Assembly: GCF_002042965.1 (NCBI RefSeq)
Contig: NZ_MZNT01000004.1
Coordinates: 248,001 to 312,000, forward strand
DNA length: 64,000 nucleotides
Direction of reading: 5' to 3'
DNA from: Paenibacillus sp. 32352
Lineage (GTDB): Bacteria; Bacillota; Bacilli; Paenibacillales; NBRC-103111
Under the pieces are notes generated by a model that saw only the letters and a program-made list of their open reading frames with translations, had not been told where the DNA came from and did no database searches. This document shows, one piece after another, positions 25,801 to 34,339 of this stretch (positions are counted from its first letter, which is position 1; each line of letters starts with the position of its first letter). A program made the translations under genes and the position numbers.

Positions 25801-25920
25801 ATCCGGCATGCTTTCAACCTTCAGGCTGGTAGCGGCATAAATGCCTCCTCCAAACAGCAGAAGGACGATGATGATGACGGCCGTAATGTTTTTCATTGAA
25901 AACTGGGTTAATTTATTCAT
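22813..25920 (-). CDS. RND family efflux pump (SwrC/YerP-like)
   Basis: 1035 aa. Twelve membrane helices in the RND 1+5+1+5 layout with two large extracytoplasmic loops. TM4 holds GRVVDDSIVVIENI with the proton-relay Asp pair, and VVVTNAIVLVDRV marks the second half. N-terminal KVESMPDISFPVV is typical of HAE-type RND proteins. B. subtilis SwrC is the best-known Gram-positive relative and exports surfactin-like lipids; the substrate here is unknown. It begins 101 bp after the MarR-type gene, with no clear terminator between them. Confidence 0.93.
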   Translation of the reverse strand: MNKLTQFSMKNITAVIIIVLLLFGGGIYAATSLKVESMPDISFPVVLVNTQYTAPPKDVLEDVTKPLEKAVAGLEGMKNLTSTSSDNFSSIVIELEQDKKPEDVKKDVESLIANVKLPQGSEKPKVQTFGFASQPVYYLSAYASNGMNQEELDKVYKDVILPGFNSLKGIDHVDSIGNQESVLTMKLDINAINNYGLTPSGVSSSIKAALLTSPAGSVDFNGNTQMVRVRSDLNSIYNLENMKITTPNGDTLLLKQVAKVEAITESTFLSRLNGQPAIGINLYKTKNANAVEFAADADKLMAQWKKDFPNITFHTIYNSATDIKESVNGMVREGGLGAILASIMILLFLRNVRMTVIVLVSIPLSILVTLLVMAPLDISLNIMTLGGMAIAVGRVVDDSIVVIENIYSQLQKAQERNESVIKLATSQVASAITSSTITTVGVFGPIAFVGGVLGEIFRPFAITLVVALLSSLLVALTVIPMLAKLLVLRSKQFKHHDEHQMGKFSLGYKRILLWSLGNRKKTIFLAILLFFVTIAGTVPFLAVSFMPESSTDKLMQITIKMPRETTIESMDMKVKEIEAKLLASKDPAGQPTFVYFDALIGYDQGEDRIPYRSSMFAEASPATDAKQLVKDLKEEILYMLPKGSEAEVQLLSSGGPPSGGADFSYMLKGDDLLMLSKGAELVKEKMKEFPALIDIKDSLSESKTEVEISVDQNKARIYGLSSAQVNESVHSWLAEEKIGDLKFDNTTFKTKIMLDPNFKNSIDKIGRFQVKTPTGATINLNEIAKVRQIDAPVAITREMQEQYVKVTAKIDNVDKAGISKQVAEALKTVDLPSGVRTEVKGVSDDIQESFSQMFVAMGASIFIVYLVMVLAFGNGSAPFAILFSLPLAAIGGLLGLLVTHESVNITSLIGFLMLIGVVVTNAIVLVDRVQQLREDGYEVKEALIEAGLTRLRPIIMTAGATIIALLPLGLGLSKGTLISKGLAVVVIGGLTTSTLLTLIVVPVVYIMIDNIKKRFGKMFRKNKATLEANAASGAN

Positions 25921-26021
25921 CTCTACTCCTCCATTACATTAACTGAACCTTTAGACGAGGCGCTTTTCATTACCCCTTCATTTTTTTTCATAAATTTTGG
26001 TCTTTTTTCATACCGAAGACC

Positions 26022-26546
26022 CTATTCTAATTGAGTGAATATTTGCCGCCTTCGTTGACTCCATTCCTCCTCCAGTCCGTCAAGCCGATTCAAGAACATT
26101 TCGTACATGGCCTGCATTTCAATAAAGCGTTTTTTGCATGCATCATGGGATGCCCGCTCATCCTCTCCGATCTCTTCCAGCTGCTCGAAAATATGTAGTG
26201 TATGTTCTACTTGTTGTTGAATTCTCTTCATCTTCTGTATGTTCGCTTGCAGGGCCGTCATGCAGATATCGTCGGAGATAAAATAGTAATCCTTGCGATC
26301 GTTGCTTGTCGGAATTTTATGGCACATCATATGCTTTTCAAGCGTTCGCACCTGTACACTGATTGCCGCTTTAGTCACTCCCAGCTCATCGGCCATTTCC
26401 TGCAAGCTTACAGGCCTAGGAGCAGATAACAGGAAAGCAAAAATTTTACCAACCAACGGGCTGAAGCCTTCCGCCTCAAAAGAGAGAGACATATGGTTGC
26501 TAATGCTTTGCTTCAAGGCAGCAAAAGACGGATGCGGTGGTTTCAT
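26022..26546 (-). CDS. MarR/GbsR-type winged-helix regulator
   Basis: 174 aa. Winged helix with GFSPLVGKIFAFLLSAPRPVSLQEMADELGVTKAAISVQVRTLEKHMM, a DRKDYYFI wing and a long C-terminal helical dimer region. GbsR-like MarR proteins are repressors responding to small ligands. It leads the RND operon. A perfect 13-bp inverted repeat overlaps its promoter, so autorepression that also controls the pump is likely. ATG 26546 is taken as the start; GTG 26561 is possible. Confidence 0.85.
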   Translation of the reverse strand: MKPPHPSFAALKQSISNHMSLSFEAEGFSPLVGKIFAFLLSAPRPVSLQEMADELGVTKAAISVQVRTLEKHMMCHKIPTSNDRKDYYFISDDICMTALQANIQKMKRIQQQVEHTLHIFEQLEEIGEDERASHDACKKRFIEMQAMYEMFLNRLDGLEEEWSQRRRQIFTQLE

Positions 26547-26567
26547 ATCACTCTTCCTCACTGTTGT

Positions 26568-26628
26568 TTATTATCGTTAAGAATGTTGTTAACGATAATA
26601 ACATAATTCGTTTTGAAAAATGTGTCAA
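26568..26628 (-). promoter_or_regulatory. Regulator promoter with 13-bp inverted-repeat operator
   Basis: Minus strand: TTGACA (26628-26623), 17-bp spacer, TATGTT (26605-26600). TTATTATCGTTAA and its exact complement flank an 8-bp spacer at 26568-26601, overlapping the -10 and start site. Confidence 0.75.
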
Positions 26629-26726
26629 TACTTCCAAGACAAATTTAACCATTCATTTATAAATGGGTCCAACTCTCTCTTAACAATCGCTTCAAAACGG
26701 CAAGCTAGCCCCATTAATGGCACAAG

Positions 26727-26772
26727 AAAAAACCGCCTTGCTATGCTTATACGCATGGACATAGGCGGTTTT
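26727..26772 (-). terminator. Terminator of the FtsX-exporter operon
   Basis: AAAACCGCCT / AGGCGGTTTT stem (26729-26738, 26763-26772), followed by six T on the minus strand. Confidence 0.85.
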
Positions 26773-26783
26773 CAACTTCAGGA

Positions 26784-28934
26784 TTAGTCCGTTGTAGAGA
26801 ACCAATCGATTTTTTGGGAAGCGAGCAATTTCTTTTGTCCTTGATAGGAATCGTAAACGCTAAGCTTGTACGTCTTTAATGTTTCTAAATGGAAAATAAG
26901 GTCCTGGTCCTGCTCTTCAATAACAAATTTATCCCGCTTGCCGAGCCTGATTTTGGTATCCTTATTCGTCTCCGTATTCGCGGAAGCATCAACCATGTCA
27001 AAATCCTTGAAATCAAATTCCCGCGTGAACGATTTGTTGCCATTCTCATCCTCGAGACCGATGATCAGCTTGCGGCCTTCCGTGTTGGTTTCCATCAATA
27101 AGTTCTTAGTCAGCTCGTAATTGAAGGTAACCTTTAATTTCTCCCGGTCGAGCCACGTGTTAATTTTATTAATAGAAAGCGTATAAGGCAGCAGGTCGAT
27201 ATCCAATAAATTATCCTTGACCTCGAAGTTCTCCAAAGGAAGCCAGAAGCCGACGGCATTCACATAAGCATCTGGTGCATCCTTACTTGTAGAGAATTTA
27301 TTATCGGTGACAGCTTCGCCGATCATTACATTCATATTCGAGGTCGGGAACCCTTTGGGCAGCGTGCTGGACAAAATAAGCAGCGCTTTTCCTCCCGGGG
27401 TAATCTTATTCTTGATCTCCGAAACCGTAGCGGGATAGACGGAGCCATCCGCTGTCTTAAATTGCGCCACCAGCTTCGTGACATCGGTATAGCGCTTCTC
27501 CAGGTTGACGGCTTCCATCTGAACCGTGAAAATATCGGCTGTATCTCCGGCATAGGTTTTTACATTGCGAACCTGGTAGCTTGCGTTTCGTCCGATATTG
27601 ATATTCTTGTACGTCTCTCCGACATTGTAATACGGCATGTTCATCAGCTCGGAACGATGGGCGAATTCCAGCAGATCCTCGGTTTCCTTCTCTCCGGTTT
27701 TCTCCTGAAGGACAAGCTTTACCGTAGAGAATTGGTAGGTGTAAGGCATCTTGCCAATAAATTGAAAGGTGCTGGAGCCGCCAACGGGAAGTCCTATTAC
27801 CTTGTCGGTCTGAATCAGCTTGGCCTCTACCTTCACCTTGTCATCGAGGAGGAAATGGCCGGTCAATTCCGGAATGGGCAGCGAATTCTCGCCCTGGTTC
27901 ATTAGTGTAATATTCGCGGATAAGATGTCCTGATCCTCCAACGGCAGACGCTGAAGGGAATTCAGCTTGGTGGTATAGGTTCCTTCCTTGTTCGTAAATT
28001 TGTACTCGATTCCGGTATCAACGCTATCAGGCTCCGATACCTGAGGCAGCTCGAAATAAGCTATAGGCAGATTCAGCTTTAGGTCCGAAGCGTTCTGAAT
28101 GATGACAAGCTGCCATCCTTCCTTACTGACCTCGACTGGAATCGAACCTGTCATTTCGATCTCTTTCTTTACCTGCGGGTTAATAACCAAGTCCTTCATG
28201 TTCTTGGCGTCGAGCGGGTACATGTAGCCTTCCTTGGTTCGAATTAAAAATTGATAAGCAGGCACGGCCGCAGAACGGTTTCCGACGTTCTCCATATTCA
28301 GCACGACGGTAGGAGTCACATTCTTCTCGTTCTTCGTCATGAATATTTTTTTAATCGAGGTTTTGACCTCCGTGCCCGCCATATTAATGTTATGAGAATC
28401 ATTGACCGGCGTAACCACGGAATAGTTGTCCGGTACGGCAATCTCACCTATGCTGCGTTCAAAATTCGGCTGACTGAAGTCCCATTTGATAAATTCAAAG
28501 ATCAGGTCGGTCAGGTCCGTATTCTCGTTCACAGAGGCATAGAAGCTGATATCCTGAACGGATTTCGGCGTTATCCGGTTCTTATCTTTATCCTGCGGCA
28601 GAATGCGAACGGATATTTGGTTGCCGGATTTTGTCTTCAGGTGAGGCCAGTAGTCGATAAACAGCAGGTCGCTATTCCCCTCGTTATGGACGCTCACCGT
28701 AAAAGTAACCGTCTTGCTGCCCTTTTCCGGCAGGATAGTAACATTCTTCAATTCAAAATAGCTGTCGGCCGTCACCTTTACTTGCCCCAATGCCGGAGCT
28801 GACCCGGTGGACAAAACATTGGATGTGTTGGCCGGCGGGTTACTGCTGTCGTCGGCAAAAGCCGGGACAGCAGTACTTAAGGTTAAGGCCGCGCTGAGGA
28901 GCAAAATCTGGGTCGTTTTCTTATTTATTTTCAT
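26784..28934 (-). CDS. Secreted beta-rich protein of the FtsX operon
   Basis: 716 aa with signal peptide (1-27, cleavage near AFA-DD). At least four repeats share a VHNEGNSDLLF / MENVGNRSAAVPAYQFLIRTKEGYMYPL / MNQGENSLPIPELTGHF / FKTADGSVYP-type pattern, i.e. beta-sandwich modules as in conserved extracellular DUFs. The C-terminal ~150 residues (YTLSINKINTWLDREKLKVTFNYELTKNL...LSVYDSYQG) parallel the end of the 576-aa protein at 19775. No enzyme motif. It follows the solute-binding lipoprotein by 54 bp. Confidence 0.65.
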   Translation of the reverse strand: MKINKKTTQILLLSAALTLSTAVPAFADDSSNPPANTSNVLSTGSAPALGQVKVTADSYFELKNVTILPEKGSKTVTFTVSVHNEGNSDLLFIDYWPHLKTKSGNQISVRILPQDKDKNRITPKSVQDISFYASVNENTDLTDLIFEFIKWDFSQPNFERSIGEIAVPDNYSVVTPVNDSHNINMAGTEVKTSIKKIFMTKNEKNVTPTVVLNMENVGNRSAAVPAYQFLIRTKEGYMYPLDAKNMKDLVINPQVKKEIEMTGSIPVEVSKEGWQLVIIQNASDLKLNLPIAYFELPQVSEPDSVDTGIEYKFTNKEGTYTTKLNSLQRLPLEDQDILSANITLMNQGENSLPIPELTGHFLLDDKVKVEAKLIQTDKVIGLPVGGSSTFQFIGKMPYTYQFSTVKLVLQEKTGEKETEDLLEFAHRSELMNMPYYNVGETYKNINIGRNASYQVRNVKTYAGDTADIFTVQMEAVNLEKRYTDVTKLVAQFKTADGSVYPATVSEIKNKITPGGKALLILSSTLPKGFPTSNMNVMIGEAVTDNKFSTSKDAPDAYVNAVGFWLPLENFEVKDNLLDIDLLPYTLSINKINTWLDREKLKVTFNYELTKNLLMETNTEGRKLIIGLEDENGNKSFTREFDFKDFDMVDASANTETNKDTKIRLGKRDKFVIEEQDQDLIFHLETLKTYKLSVYDSYQGQKKLLASQKIDWFSTTD

Positions 28935-28988
28935 GATGTCTGTTAGCCTCCCTGAAGAATTGAGATTCGTAATGCAATACCAGGATGG

Positions 28989-30461
28989 TTAGCCTACCCT
29001 CATCATAGTACCATTGTTGATTGGGCCGTTAGGATTTTCCTTGATTTGCTGCAGCATGGCGTCCCCGTCGGTCTGCCATTTTTTCAGCGCGTCCCGAACT
29101 TGGAGTTTTCCATCGACTACATCGTTAAACAGCTGGCGTCCAAGATCCTGCACTTGATAAATGCTCGGCTTCTCCTGATAAATTTTATAGTCCTGGGTAG
29201 GGGCCGGTGTCAGGGTAGTAAATGCTTCGATATGGAACTGTATGCCATCCTTCGGTTTAATGAATTTTTTACGGGCTACGAGGTTGTAGGAGCTGTTGGA
29301 TTTCAGACGTGCCCAATCCTCACTGTTAATGAATTTGATGAATTTCCATGCATCCTCGACATTTTGAGCCTTGGCATTAATCCCCATGATGCCGTTCATT
29401 CCGATATAGCCTCCCACGTCCGGGGCCTCCGGATGAACCGGCACAGTCACAACGTCCCAATCAATTGGGGTGTAGCCAGGGAAGTTGGCGGCATTTTTAT
29501 TGGCATTCGTAATTTGATTCAATTGACTGTAATTAATGATGGACATCGCTACGCGGTTAGACAGAAAATCATCATATTGAAACGGATTGAAGTTTTCTCC
29601 GCTCATCATCTGTCCTTTCATCTTGGAAGGGTCCTGCTGTTCCGGCAGTACTTTATCCTGCTTCAGCTTGAGCATCGATTTCCAAATCTTCTCCCACTGA
29701 TCGGAGTCCACCGTCATCTTCTCACCCTTCTCATCGAACATTCTCAGCTGTAAAGGCGCTGTATACATCTGCATCGAGTAGAACAGGTCGCCCATGGATT
29801 GCGTGCTGAAAGAGAATCCGGCCTTGCGGTTTTCTCCTTCGCCTTTAATTAACCGCTTGCCCAAGTCAAAGACCTCATCCCAAGTCATTTTGTCCTTCGG
29901 ATACGGTACTCCCGCCTCGTCAAACATACGTTTATTGTAAATCAACGCTGAAGAGCTGAAAGTAGGCGCCAACGCATACAGCTTCCCGTCTCCAGTCTTC
30001 TTGAGACCGTCAATAACGGCAGGGACCATGTCGGTTATATCGAATTTATCCTTCGTTATCATCGGATCCAGCTGTGTAAGCAAATTGTTCGATATTAAGT
30101 CGTTAAGCTGCTCGTAACCGACCATCACGACGTCAGGCGGATTATCTCCCTGCATCACTTCCTTCAGCTTTTCCATCGGATCAACCGGTTTCTTGTTCGG
30201 ATCCATTCTGCCGCCGTAGCGATAGCTGTCATCCATCGTCGGAATAATTTCAATCTTGATATTCGGGTTGGCAAATTCAAAAATTTCGGTGAACTGCTGA
30301 CGGAAATATTCATCATCACCGAAACCGAAGCTGGTAGCGACCCTCAATACTTTCTCCGTATTGGAATCCGCTCCTTTCGTCTTGGTACAAGCTGCCAGCG
30401 TAGGCACCATAAGACCGGCGCTGATGGATAACAGCAATGATTTCTTCATCCACGGTTTCAT
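28989..30461 (-). CDS. Extracellular solute-binding lipoprotein (family 1 type)
   Basis: 490 aa with lipobox TLAAC at Cys25. It shows the family 1 pattern of carbohydrate ABC transporters: VLRVATSFG, then DVVMVGYEQLNDLISNNLLTQLDP, LYALAPTFSSSALIYNKRMFDEAGVPYPKDKMTWDEVFDLGKRL, and later EDAWKFIKFINSEDWARL. Unusually, no MalF/MalG-type permeases are nearby. It lies in an operon with an FtsX-type exporter, 63 bp after the second ATPase. It may be an orphan receptor recruited as a sensor or an accessory subunit; this is inference. Confidence 0.85.
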   Translation of the reverse strand: MKPWMKKSLLLSISAGLMVPTLAACTKTKGADSNTEKVLRVATSFGFGDDEYFRQQFTEIFEFANPNIKIEIIPTMDDSYRYGGRMDPNKKPVDPMEKLKEVMQGDNPPDVVMVGYEQLNDLISNNLLTQLDPMITKDKFDITDMVPAVIDGLKKTGDGKLYALAPTFSSSALIYNKRMFDEAGVPYPKDKMTWDEVFDLGKRLIKGEGENRKAGFSFSTQSMGDLFYSMQMYTAPLQLRMFDEKGEKMTVDSDQWEKIWKSMLKLKQDKVLPEQQDPSKMKGQMMSGENFNPFQYDDFLSNRVAMSIINYSQLNQITNANKNAANFPGYTPIDWDVVTVPVHPEAPDVGGYIGMNGIMGINAKAQNVEDAWKFIKFINSEDWARLKSNSSYNLVARKKFIKPKDGIQFHIEAFTTLTPAPTQDYKIYQEKPSIYQVQDLGRQLFNDVVDGKLQVRDALKKWQTDGDAMLQQIKENPNGPINNGTMMRVG

Positions 30462-30524
30462 AGGTTAATCCCTCCAACAATATAGTCATGCCATCGAAAC
30501 ATATACAACTGATTTTATTCCGAC

Positions 30525-31406
30525 CTAATCTAAAGATTTGGGCGGCCTAATAATAATTTTTTCCCCGTCGAATTCCATGGAGGCCTTTGTATCTATCTGT
30601 AAGGCCTGCAGATAAGCCTTTGGAATTTGCAGTCTCCCTGCCTTATCCAGAACTACGTACTCTTCATGGACGCTATTCGCTGCCTGCAACCCTGCAGCAG
30701 CTTCCGTCTGCCCCTGCTCCAGATTCGGATTTCGCTTAATAAATTCCGTGCTGGTCATCCCGTCGCGAATGGCGACGACGCGATCCACCTTGCTGGCAAG
30801 TGCCATATCGTGAGTAACTATGACGATAGTCACGCCCAGCTCGCGATTGAGTCTGCGGAAAATATCCATGATCATATCCGATGTCTTCGTGTCTACCGAG
30901 CCGGTCGGCTCATCTGCCAACAGCAGCGACGGCCTGTTAGCAAGCGAAATGGCGATAGCCACACGCTGCTGCTCGCCGCCCGATAATTGCTGAAGCTTGT
31001 TGCTCATCCGGTCCTTCAGACCGACCCATTCCAGCAGTTGCTTGGCATAGGCTCCGTCATATTCTCCGCTCAGCATCATCGGTGTTTCCACATTTTCCAG
31101 CGCCGTTAAGTACGGAACCAGATTTCGCGCGTTGTTTTGCCAAATGAAGCCGACCGTTTTGCGCTTATACTTGACCAGCTCTTCATCGGTAATTTTAAGC
31201 AAATTCCATTCTCCAACCTGAACCGTTCCTGCGGAAGGCCTGTCAAGGCCTCCCAGGATGTTCAAAAAGGTGGATTTGCCGCTGCCGCTGTTGCCGATGA
31301 TGGCCATCATTTCTCCGGCTGCGACGGAAATGTTCAAGCCTTTGAGGGCGACGACCTCGATATCGTCGGTTTTGTATATTTTGACGAGCTCTTCGCATGT
31401 AATCAT
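30525..31406 (-). CDS. ABC transporter ATPase with C-terminal AbrB-like domain
   Basis: 293 aa. MacB/LolD-type ATPase: Walker A GNSGSGKS (38-45), signature LSGGEQQ near 143, Walker [13 protein letters not shown] and switch VTHD. After the usual end (~225) there is a linker and a 45-residue tail at 249-293 reading VVLDKAGRLQIPKAYLQALQI...FDGEKIIIRP. This matches the SpoVT/AbrB swapped-hairpin pattern (GR-x-x-IP-K/R). The fusion is unusual. Its start is 2 bp after the permease stop, so the two are coupled. Confidence 0.9.
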   Translation of the reverse strand: MITCEELVKIYKTDDIEVVALKGLNISVAAGEMMAIIGNSGSGKSTFLNILGGLDRPSAGTVQVGEWNLLKITDEELVKYKRKTVGFIWQNNARNLVPYLTALENVETPMMLSGEYDGAYAKQLLEWVGLKDRMSNKLQQLSGGEQQRVAIAISLANRPSLLLADEPTGSVDTKTSDMIMDIFRRLNRELGVTIVIVTHDMALASKVDRVVAIRDGMTSTEFIKRNPNLEQGQTEAAAGLQAANSVHEEYVVLDKAGRLQIPKAYLQALQIDTKASMEFDGEKIIIRPPKSLD

Positions 31407-31408
31407 TG

Positions 31409-34339
31409 TTATTTCTCCTCTCCGAGCTTGACGGCTTGGTGAACCCTCAACCTGCGGATATGCAGGAACAACAGTCCGGCTCCGGTCAGCATCATGAATG
31501 CAACGACCACATACAGCTGATCAGTGTCACGGGCATTGAAGACAACCTGGAACGGCGGGACCTGCATCTTTACATTTTCTGCCGTCTGAAGGAAGGGAAG
31601 GAACAAGTAGCTGGTCAGCTTCCCGATGCCGATTCCAAGTGCGATAGACAATCCGGCTGTAAACCCTTGCTCGAGCAGGAGCATTCCCGTCAGCTGCCGC
31701 CGTGACAGCCCCATCGCCCGCAGCACGCCAAACTGCACGACCCGGCTGGACAAATTAAAGAACCAGTAGAGAATATAGCCGATCAGTGAGATGAATACGG
31801 AGACCAGGAAGCCGAGACTTAATATCCCGAATACACCACCGCGGGCCGGGTGCTTCTTCTGTGTAATTAATTCGTTGCGGACATCCTTTACGCTGGCAAT
31901 CTGAATCTGTTTTTTCGCCAGCTCCTCCATGATTGGAGCAACCTTCGCTCCATCCTTCATCTTCAGCCATACCTCATAGGGGGTGACAGGCGCCTGATCG
32001 TATATGTAGTCCAGGTTCGCAATGAAGAAAGGCATCTGATCCGGATATTGACTCGGCCAATAGGGTACGGTGGCTACGACGACAAATTCGACCTGCTGCT
32101 GCTGGATCGAGATACTGATGATATCGCCTTCCTTGATATGATGCTTTTCGGCAAAGGAGGTAGGAATAATTACCGCTTGCTCATAAGTCCCAAGCAGGTT
32201 CAAATACGCATTCGGATGTACTTTGAACAAATCCTTCCTGTACCAGAACACCTTGGAGAAGTCCACATTATCGATCCCCATCACCATGCCCTGACCCAGA
32301 GTTTTGCCTGACATGACGACATTGCCTTTGGTTCTCAGGACGCGAGCCGCATGCTCTACACCTTCCAACTGCTGAAAGATGATGAATGGCGGTTCTACAA
32401 AGCGAAGCTTGGGTGGAGGCTCCTCCATACCATTGCCGCCGCCTGAACCTCCTCCGGGACTAGGGTTGCCCCCTCCGTTCCCGTTATTGCCGTTTCCTTG
32501 ATTGCCTCCGGCTGATCCGCTTCCGTTATTCCCGTTGTTTTGCCCGTTGGATTGATCCTGGGGCATTTCGTCTGAGACTCCATCCCATGCAGCCTGTATG
32601 ACAACATCCGTGCCATAATTGTACAGAATACGGTCCGTCGAGTTCAGATCTATCGTTCTGGCAGCCGAGGAGTTATATACTCCCAAGCCCAGCGTAAGAA
32701 TCAACAGCAGCATTAACGGATAATAGGATTGCGCGGAACGGGACAGCTGGGTTAGTGTCAGATAGACCGGTACCGGCAGGAATCTCTTGCCAAGCCAGTT
32801 CCACAAACGCAGCAGCCAAGGAAATATACGCAAGAAGAACAATCCGAGAGCGATGATCGATAAGGCAGGGACGAAGAACAGCAGCGGATGCACCTGCAGC
32901 TGATCCGTAGTCAGACCGGTCTGGACGGATAGCACCTGCCTTTGATCAAACAAATAATAGCCATAACCTACAAGACCGATGAGAAGAACATCGAGAAACC
33001 ATTTTTGCCAGAACGGTGCGCGGTCTGAGCGTGCGAGCTTCTGCTTGTAGCTTACAATGGATGCCCTTGCGTAGACGATCGCCGGGATGACACTGGCTAG
33101 CAGTGCAATAAGCACGGCTGCCGCACCGTAGAGAAGCGCTTCCCGTGACACCCCGACTGGAACGGCCTTACGGTCTACAAAAGCGAGAAAACCGCTGGAC
33201 GACCCGATACTTTTAGCCATAAACCATCCGAGCACAGGGCCCACGATCATCGCCGCTAACCCAAGCAGCAGCCCCTCCAGCAAGTAGATGCCGATAATTT
33301 GTTTCGTGCTTCCGCCCCTGCTTCGCAGAACAGCGATGACGCTGCGCTGCCTCTCCAGAGACTGTCTCGAGTTCATCACAATGTAATAAAACACCATGGC
33401 AATCATGGGAGCTGCCAAGGTAAACAGAAGGATTTGCAGCTGAAGGCTCTGTGTCTTAAATTCCTGCAGAATAGGAATAAACGACAAATCCACCCGTGTA
33501 TTTTTCAGTTTCTGGTACAAAATGATATCCAGCCGCTCCAGCTTGGATTCCAAGGGCGATAACTGGCTCGTTTGAATCTCCTTCAAATCAAAGGCATAAT
33601 ACCAGTTGGCCAGATTCAGCGGTATTTTTTTGTTTTTCAGAATATACTCCTCAAACCCCACTTCACTCATAAAGAAGGAGTTGATGACCCCCTCCATTCC
33701 TTGAAACCAATAGGGATCCTGGTCATTCTTCGGTACGATGGTTCCGACCACCTTGACTTTTACCGGGGCAATACCCAAGCCGCCGCTAATCGGATAATTG
33801 AACACGTCCCCTACATGGATATCGTTGCGGTACATCGCTTCTTCCAATATGACGGCTTCTACGACGCCGTTCTGGACCTGCTCGCTAAACCATTGCCCCT
33901 GCTTAAGCTCTACCTGATCCTTCAAGGCATTCTGAGCCAGCAGCGTCATCTGCCGTTTTTTACTCGGATCGACCTTCGCCGGATCTTCAGGCGCCAGCTG
34001 GGAAGCACGGATTGAATAGCTTCTGACGAACGCTTGATATGGGAACTGAATATCTTTGGGTATATCGTTAGTTATGTATTGGTCTGCATCCTTCAACGCG
34101 TCCAGCTCCGCACGTTCCGACCCTGCAGCCTGATAGCGAATTAGTACGGAGCCTGCGGGCAAACCGCCGCTTTTTTCTTCCAGCGACTTGCTGACGACCC
34201 GCTTTAACGACCCGTCGGAATACATCGGAATGCTCGTAGTAAAAGCGACCGCCATGATCAGCCCGACCAGAGAGCTTAGCGTCAGCCAGCGAGTGTTCCA
34301 CATCTTGCGGTACAAAAACCGCAGCATAGGCATCGACAT
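31409..34339 (-). CDS. FtsX-type ABC exporter permease
   Basis: 976 aa. A TM helix near residues 17-40, a large extracytoplasmic domain, two FtsX-type TM clusters (~300-560 and ~860-970) and a second extracytoplasmic domain between them. Residues ~590-636 form a Gly/Asn-rich low-complexity linker (coding 32430-32570). The C-terminal LGFLVSVFISLIGYILYWFFNLSSRVVQFGVLRAMGLSRRQL is the FtsX core signature. Start and the adaptor stop overlap (TAATG). Likely a MacB-like, mechanically driven exporter or cell-wall regulator. Confidence 0.88.
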   Translation of the reverse strand: MSMPMLRFLYRKMWNTRWLTLSSLVGLIMAVAFTTSIPMYSDGSLKRVVSKSLEEKSGGLPAGSVLIRYQAAGSERAELDALKDADQYITNDIPKDIQFPYQAFVRSYSIRASQLAPEDPAKVDPSKKRQMTLLAQNALKDQVELKQGQWFSEQVQNGVVEAVILEEAMYRNDIHVGDVFNYPISGGLGIAPVKVKVVGTIVPKNDQDPYWFQGMEGVINSFFMSEVGFEEYILKNKKIPLNLANWYYAFDLKEIQTSQLSPLESKLERLDIILYQKLKNTRVDLSFIPILQEFKTQSLQLQILLFTLAAPMIAMVFYYIVMNSRQSLERQRSVIAVLRSRGGSTKQIIGIYLLEGLLLGLAAMIVGPVLGWFMAKSIGSSSGFLAFVDRKAVPVGVSREALLYGAAAVLIALLASVIPAIVYARASIVSYKQKLARSDRAPFWQKWFLDVLLIGLVGYGYYLFDQRQVLSVQTGLTTDQLQVHPLLFFVPALSIIALGLFFLRIFPWLLRLWNWLGKRFLPVPVYLTLTQLSRSAQSYYPLMLLLILTLGLGVYNSSAARTIDLNSTDRILYNYGTDVVIQAAWDGVSDEMPQDQSNGQNNGNNGSGSAGGNQGNGNNGNGGGNPSPGGGSGGGNGMEEPPPKLRFVEPPFIIFQQLEGVEHAARVLRTKGNVVMSGKTLGQGMVMGIDNVDFSKVFWYRKDLFKVHPNAYLNLLGTYEQAVIIPTSFAEKHHIKEGDIISISIQQQQVEFVVVATVPYWPSQYPDQMPFFIANLDYIYDQAPVTPYEVWLKMKDGAKVAPIMEELAKKQIQIASVKDVRNELITQKKHPARGGVFGILSLGFLVSVFISLIGYILYWFFNLSSRVVQFGVLRAMGLSRRQLTGMLLLEQGFTAGLSIALGIGIGKLTSYLFLPFLQTAENVKMQVPPFQVVFNARDTDQLYVVVAFMMLTGAGLLFLHIRRLRVHQAVKLGEEK

